Shown here one piece after another: positions 62,236 through 64,000 of a stretch of 64,000 nt of DNA (the first letter of the stretch is position 1; every line of letters starts with the position of its first letter). The stretch is from [Clostridium] saccharolyticum WM1. GTDB lineage: Bacteria; Bacillota; Clostridia; Lachnospirales; Lachnospiraceae. The DNA is taken from positions 2,170,001 through 2,234,000 of the forward strand of contig NC_014376.1 of the NCBI RefSeq assembly GCF_000144625.1, given 5' to 3'. Position numbers and translations under genes: made by a program. The notes below the pieces were generated by a model. That model was not told the origin of the DNA. It searched no databases and worked only from the letters and a program-made list of their open reading frames with translations.

Positions 62236-62264
62236 AAAAAAGTACGGCAGATACCGTACTTTTT
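62236..62264 (-). terminator. Terminator after LprI-domain gene
   Basis: AAAAAGTACGG (62237-62247) pairs with CCGTACTTTTT (62254-62264), followed by T-rich sequence on the minus strand. The stem includes the stop codon of the gene. Confidence 0.88.
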
Positions 62265-63126
62265 ACCGGCCCTCTCCTGAAGAAAGGACATTCATATATT
62301 CTGCCACCAGATCATAGGCTCTTGCTCTTGTGGACTCAGTCAGGGAAGCGGTATATTCCAGTTCTTCCAAGCTTCCTCCGCTGTATTTTTTAGCTGCGTC
62401 CTCTGCCTTTGTGTCCCTGCTTTTGATCCATTCCTGCTGCGATGTTTCAAGAGCCTTTCTGTCTTCGTCGTTCAATTCCTGCGTAATAGCTGCATAAATG
62501 GCATTCTGCTCTCTGTCCCAAAGCTTAAGTTCTTTTTCCACCAGGGCTTTCATGGAATAGGTATTGGAATCTCCGGACTCCTCCCGCATCTTTTTGATCT
62601 GTGCATCCAGTTCCAGTAAATGCTTTTGATAATAAGCAGCACCTTCCGAAGGAATAACAGTGCTATACAGCCTGTTTTTTGTATCCGGACTTATGGGAGA
62701 GATGACAGTTTCCTCAGTGGGAGACTCGTTAAAGCTTTCTGCTGCCTGAGGAGCCGTATCCGCCTGTTCAGAAGCCGCAGCAATTTTCATCCGCGTTCCG
62801 GCTTCCGCCGGCTGTGAATGATTCTCCGGTGCAGCCTCTGCTTTTGCAGTGATACCAGGATCGGTTTTCTTCCGCTTCGCTTCCTCTCCTGCAGATGGTA
62901 CACCCTGGGGCGCAGCCATATCCCCAGAAAATAATTCCGGTGCTCCGCCATAACCGTTCCCTGCTTCAGGAGAATCCGGAATTTCAGTGGTTGAAAGTCC
63001 GCTGATTTCTGCGGGTTCCGTAACATTCTCCCTACTTTTCACAAAGGAGGAAGTAGCAACGGTTATAAGGATCCCAATGACCAGAATGCTTCCGATCACT
63101 ATCCAAATTCCTCTATTTTTATTCAT
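62263..63126 (-). CDS. Membrane-anchored LprI-like (DUF1311) protein
   Basis: A 287-aa protein with one N-terminal helix (about 7-25), a long low-complexity Ala/Glu/Pro/Ser linker (about 30-150) and a helical C-terminal domain (about 165-285) with DREQNAIYAAITQELNDEDR and SQQEWIKSRD, the pattern of LprI-type lysozyme inhibitor domains. It is probably extracellular. No partner gene is obvious. Confidence 0.78.
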   Translation of the reverse strand: MNKNRGIWIVIGSILVIGILITVATSSFVKSRENVTEPAEISGLSTTEIPDSPEAGNGYGGAPELFSGDMAAPQGVPSAGEEAKRKKTDPGITAKAEAAPENHSQPAEAGTRMKIAAASEQADTAPQAAESFNESPTEETVISPISPDTKNRLYSTVIPSEGAAYYQKHLLELDAQIKKMREESGDSNTYSMKALVEKELKLWDREQNAIYAAITQELNDEDRKALETSQQEWIKSRDTKAEDAAKKYSGGSLEELEYTASLTESTRARAYDLVAEYMNVLSSGEGR

Positions 63127-63257
63127 GAAATATCATCCTAACCTGTTTTGATAAAGTTAACATATCACAAATAAAAAAGAAAGAAAATAGGAATCCGCAA
63201 TTAGTAAGACATTGTAAGAGATATGTAAGTTTTTGGAATTTTCCCATATTGGGAAGC

Positions 63258-63734
63258 TTATATCCCTTCGTCCACCAATAAGTCATCTCCGTCAGCAGCG
63301 CTTGTAGCCAGCATGTCGCACCGTTCATTCTGAGGGTGGCCGGCATGTCCCTTTACCCAGTGAAAGGTGACCTCATGGGGTTCCTTGGCCTTTAACAGCC
63401 TTTCCCATAAATCAATATTCTTAACAGGACCGCTTTTGCCCCTTTTCCAGTTGTTCTTTACCCAGTTTTCGATCCAGTGCTGATTAAAGGCATCCGTTAC
63501 ATATTTGGAATCAGAGTACAGTTCCACCTGGCAGGGTCTTGTAAGAGCTTCCAGACCTGCAATGGCTGCCATAAGTTCCATTCGGTTGTTGGTAGTCTTT
63601 ACATATCCTGCTGACAAGGTTTTTTCGTGGAGCTGCCCTTTGGAGTCCGTGAACTGCAAAACCGCACCATAGCCTCCCGGTCCGTCAGGATTCCCTCTAG
63701 CAGCTCCGTCGGTAAATAAAAGTACTTTTGTCAC
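63258..63734 (-). CDS. rnhA: Ribonuclease HI
   Basis: A 158-aa enzyme degrading RNA in RNA-DNA hybrids. Catalytic residues are visible in [17 protein letters not shown] (Asp), [12 protein letters not shown] (Glu), [11 protein letters not shown] (Asp) and [12 protein letters not shown] (Asp). Length and motif order match E. coli RnhA. It follows the truncated gene at the right edge after 15 nt. Confidence 0.96.
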   Translation of the reverse strand: MTKVLLFTDGAARGNPDGPGGYGAVLQFTDSKGQLHEKTLSAGYVKTTNNRMELMAAIAGLEALTRPCQVELYSDSKYVTDAFNQHWIENWVKNNWKRGKSGPVKNIDLWERLLKAKEPHEVTFHWVKGHAGHPQNERCDMLATSAADGDDLLVDEGI

Positions 63735-63749
63735 TTTCTGATGTTCTCC

Positions 63750-64000
63750 TTATCTATCCCATTTATCACATAAAGAATTAATCTGATCTGCAAATTTGGC
63801 AAGATCTTTATTAGCTCCGCCTTCATTATGACGGATAACCTGCAAAAGCCTTTCGCCCGCAGCAAAAAGCCTTCCATAAACACCCACTGGTTTTTTTGAG
63901 ACCTCAGGCGCTTTGACCACTGCAACGCCATCTGTTTCACTGAGCCACCTGCCCAGGGAAAGATCATAAACAGAACCGGAGTGAGGAGCTTTTACCCTGT
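63750..64000 (-). CDS. Unrecognised protein, C-terminal part only
   Basis: An open frame enters from the right window edge and ends at TAA 63750-63752. The visible 83 residues contain HSGSVYDLSLGRWLSETDG, VAVVKAPEVSKKPVGVYGRL, and a helical tail LLQVIRHNEGGANKDLAKF that ends CDKWDR. No family was recognised. It is probably cotranscribed with rnhA. A shorter frame at 63731-63967 on the same strand is a shadow of this one. Confidence 0.6.
   Translation of the reverse strand, partial: RVKAPHSGSVYDLSLGRWLSETDGVAVVKAPEVSKKPVGVYGRLFAAGERLLQVIRHNEGGANKDLAKFADQINSLCDKWDR

Noticed and set aside
62090..62262. T-box or other riboswitch upstream of alaS
   Set aside because: The promoter leaves a leader of only about 40 nt, without a specifier loop or T-box sequence.

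Overview
The window is from a low-to-mid GC, endospore-forming Firmicute, most likely a Lachnospiraceae member (Clostridium cluster XIVa, Lacrimispora-like). This is inferred from gene content: sporulation genes yqfC/yqfD, a SpoVB-type flippase and a BofC-like protein; a glmS ribozyme; a LicT-controlled beta-glucoside PTS; minCDE beside mreCD/rodA; and many Clostridia-type small conserved proteins. No tRNA, rRNA, prophage, insertion sequence or CRISPR array was seen. Almost every gene is on the minus strand, so transcription runs from high to low coordinates; glmS (2735-4552) is the only convincing plus-strand gene.

Layout, left to right. 1-2198: a truncated NlpC/P60-type lipoprotein and a Cof-type HAD phosphatase. 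2360-4606: a sigma-A promoter, the glmS ribozyme, glmS and a two-way terminator. 4625-13236: a nine-gene locus containing homologues of all eight genes of the functionally obscure E. coli yhf cluster (yhfZ, yhfY, yhfU, yhfT, php, yhfS, yhfX, yhfW) plus an amidase-family gene, with two matching candidate operators for its own regulator. 13342-19734: a cytidylate-kinase-like gene, rluD, lspA, aroB, sepF, yggS and an HlyD-like membrane protein. 19739-29808: a P-loop gene, dacF-type carboxypeptidase, mgsA, then the shape and division genes rodA, minE, minD, minC, mrdA, mreD, mreC and radC; mreB is not present. 29911-38928: DUF4321, a YnbB-type PLP enzyme, miaA, mutL, mutS and miaB. 39044-44505: a DUF1189 gene with a coupled 39-codon ORF, and the bgl operon (licT, PTS IIBCA, 6-phospho-beta-glucosidase) with its RAT/terminator leader. 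44543-46360: an Lsa-like ABC-F gene with a long attenuator-like leader and a three-codon ORF. 46405-49396: proline genes proB and proA with DUF896 and 5-formyl-THF cyclo-ligase between them. 49398-58743: two flavoproteins, a BofC-like protein, a flippase, a DUF3048 lipoprotein, ybeY, phoH, yqfD and yqfC. 58852-64000: rpsU, alaS, a 49-aa membrane protein, an LprI-domain protein, rnhA and a truncated unknown gene.

The most unusual items are: (1) the complete yhf-type metabolic locus with an added amidase and paired operators; (2) a family of roughly 52-nt repeats that can fold into alternative hairpins, in at least five and perhaps six spacers, each placed just before the ribosome-binding site of the next gene (before mutL, mutS, mreD, the HlyD-like gene, a flavoprotein and perhaps sepF), with compensatory changes in one stem; and (3) the ABC-F leader with three mutually complementary segments and the mini-ORF MKK-stop. 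All functional statements rest on reading the sequence and recalling protein families; no database search was run.
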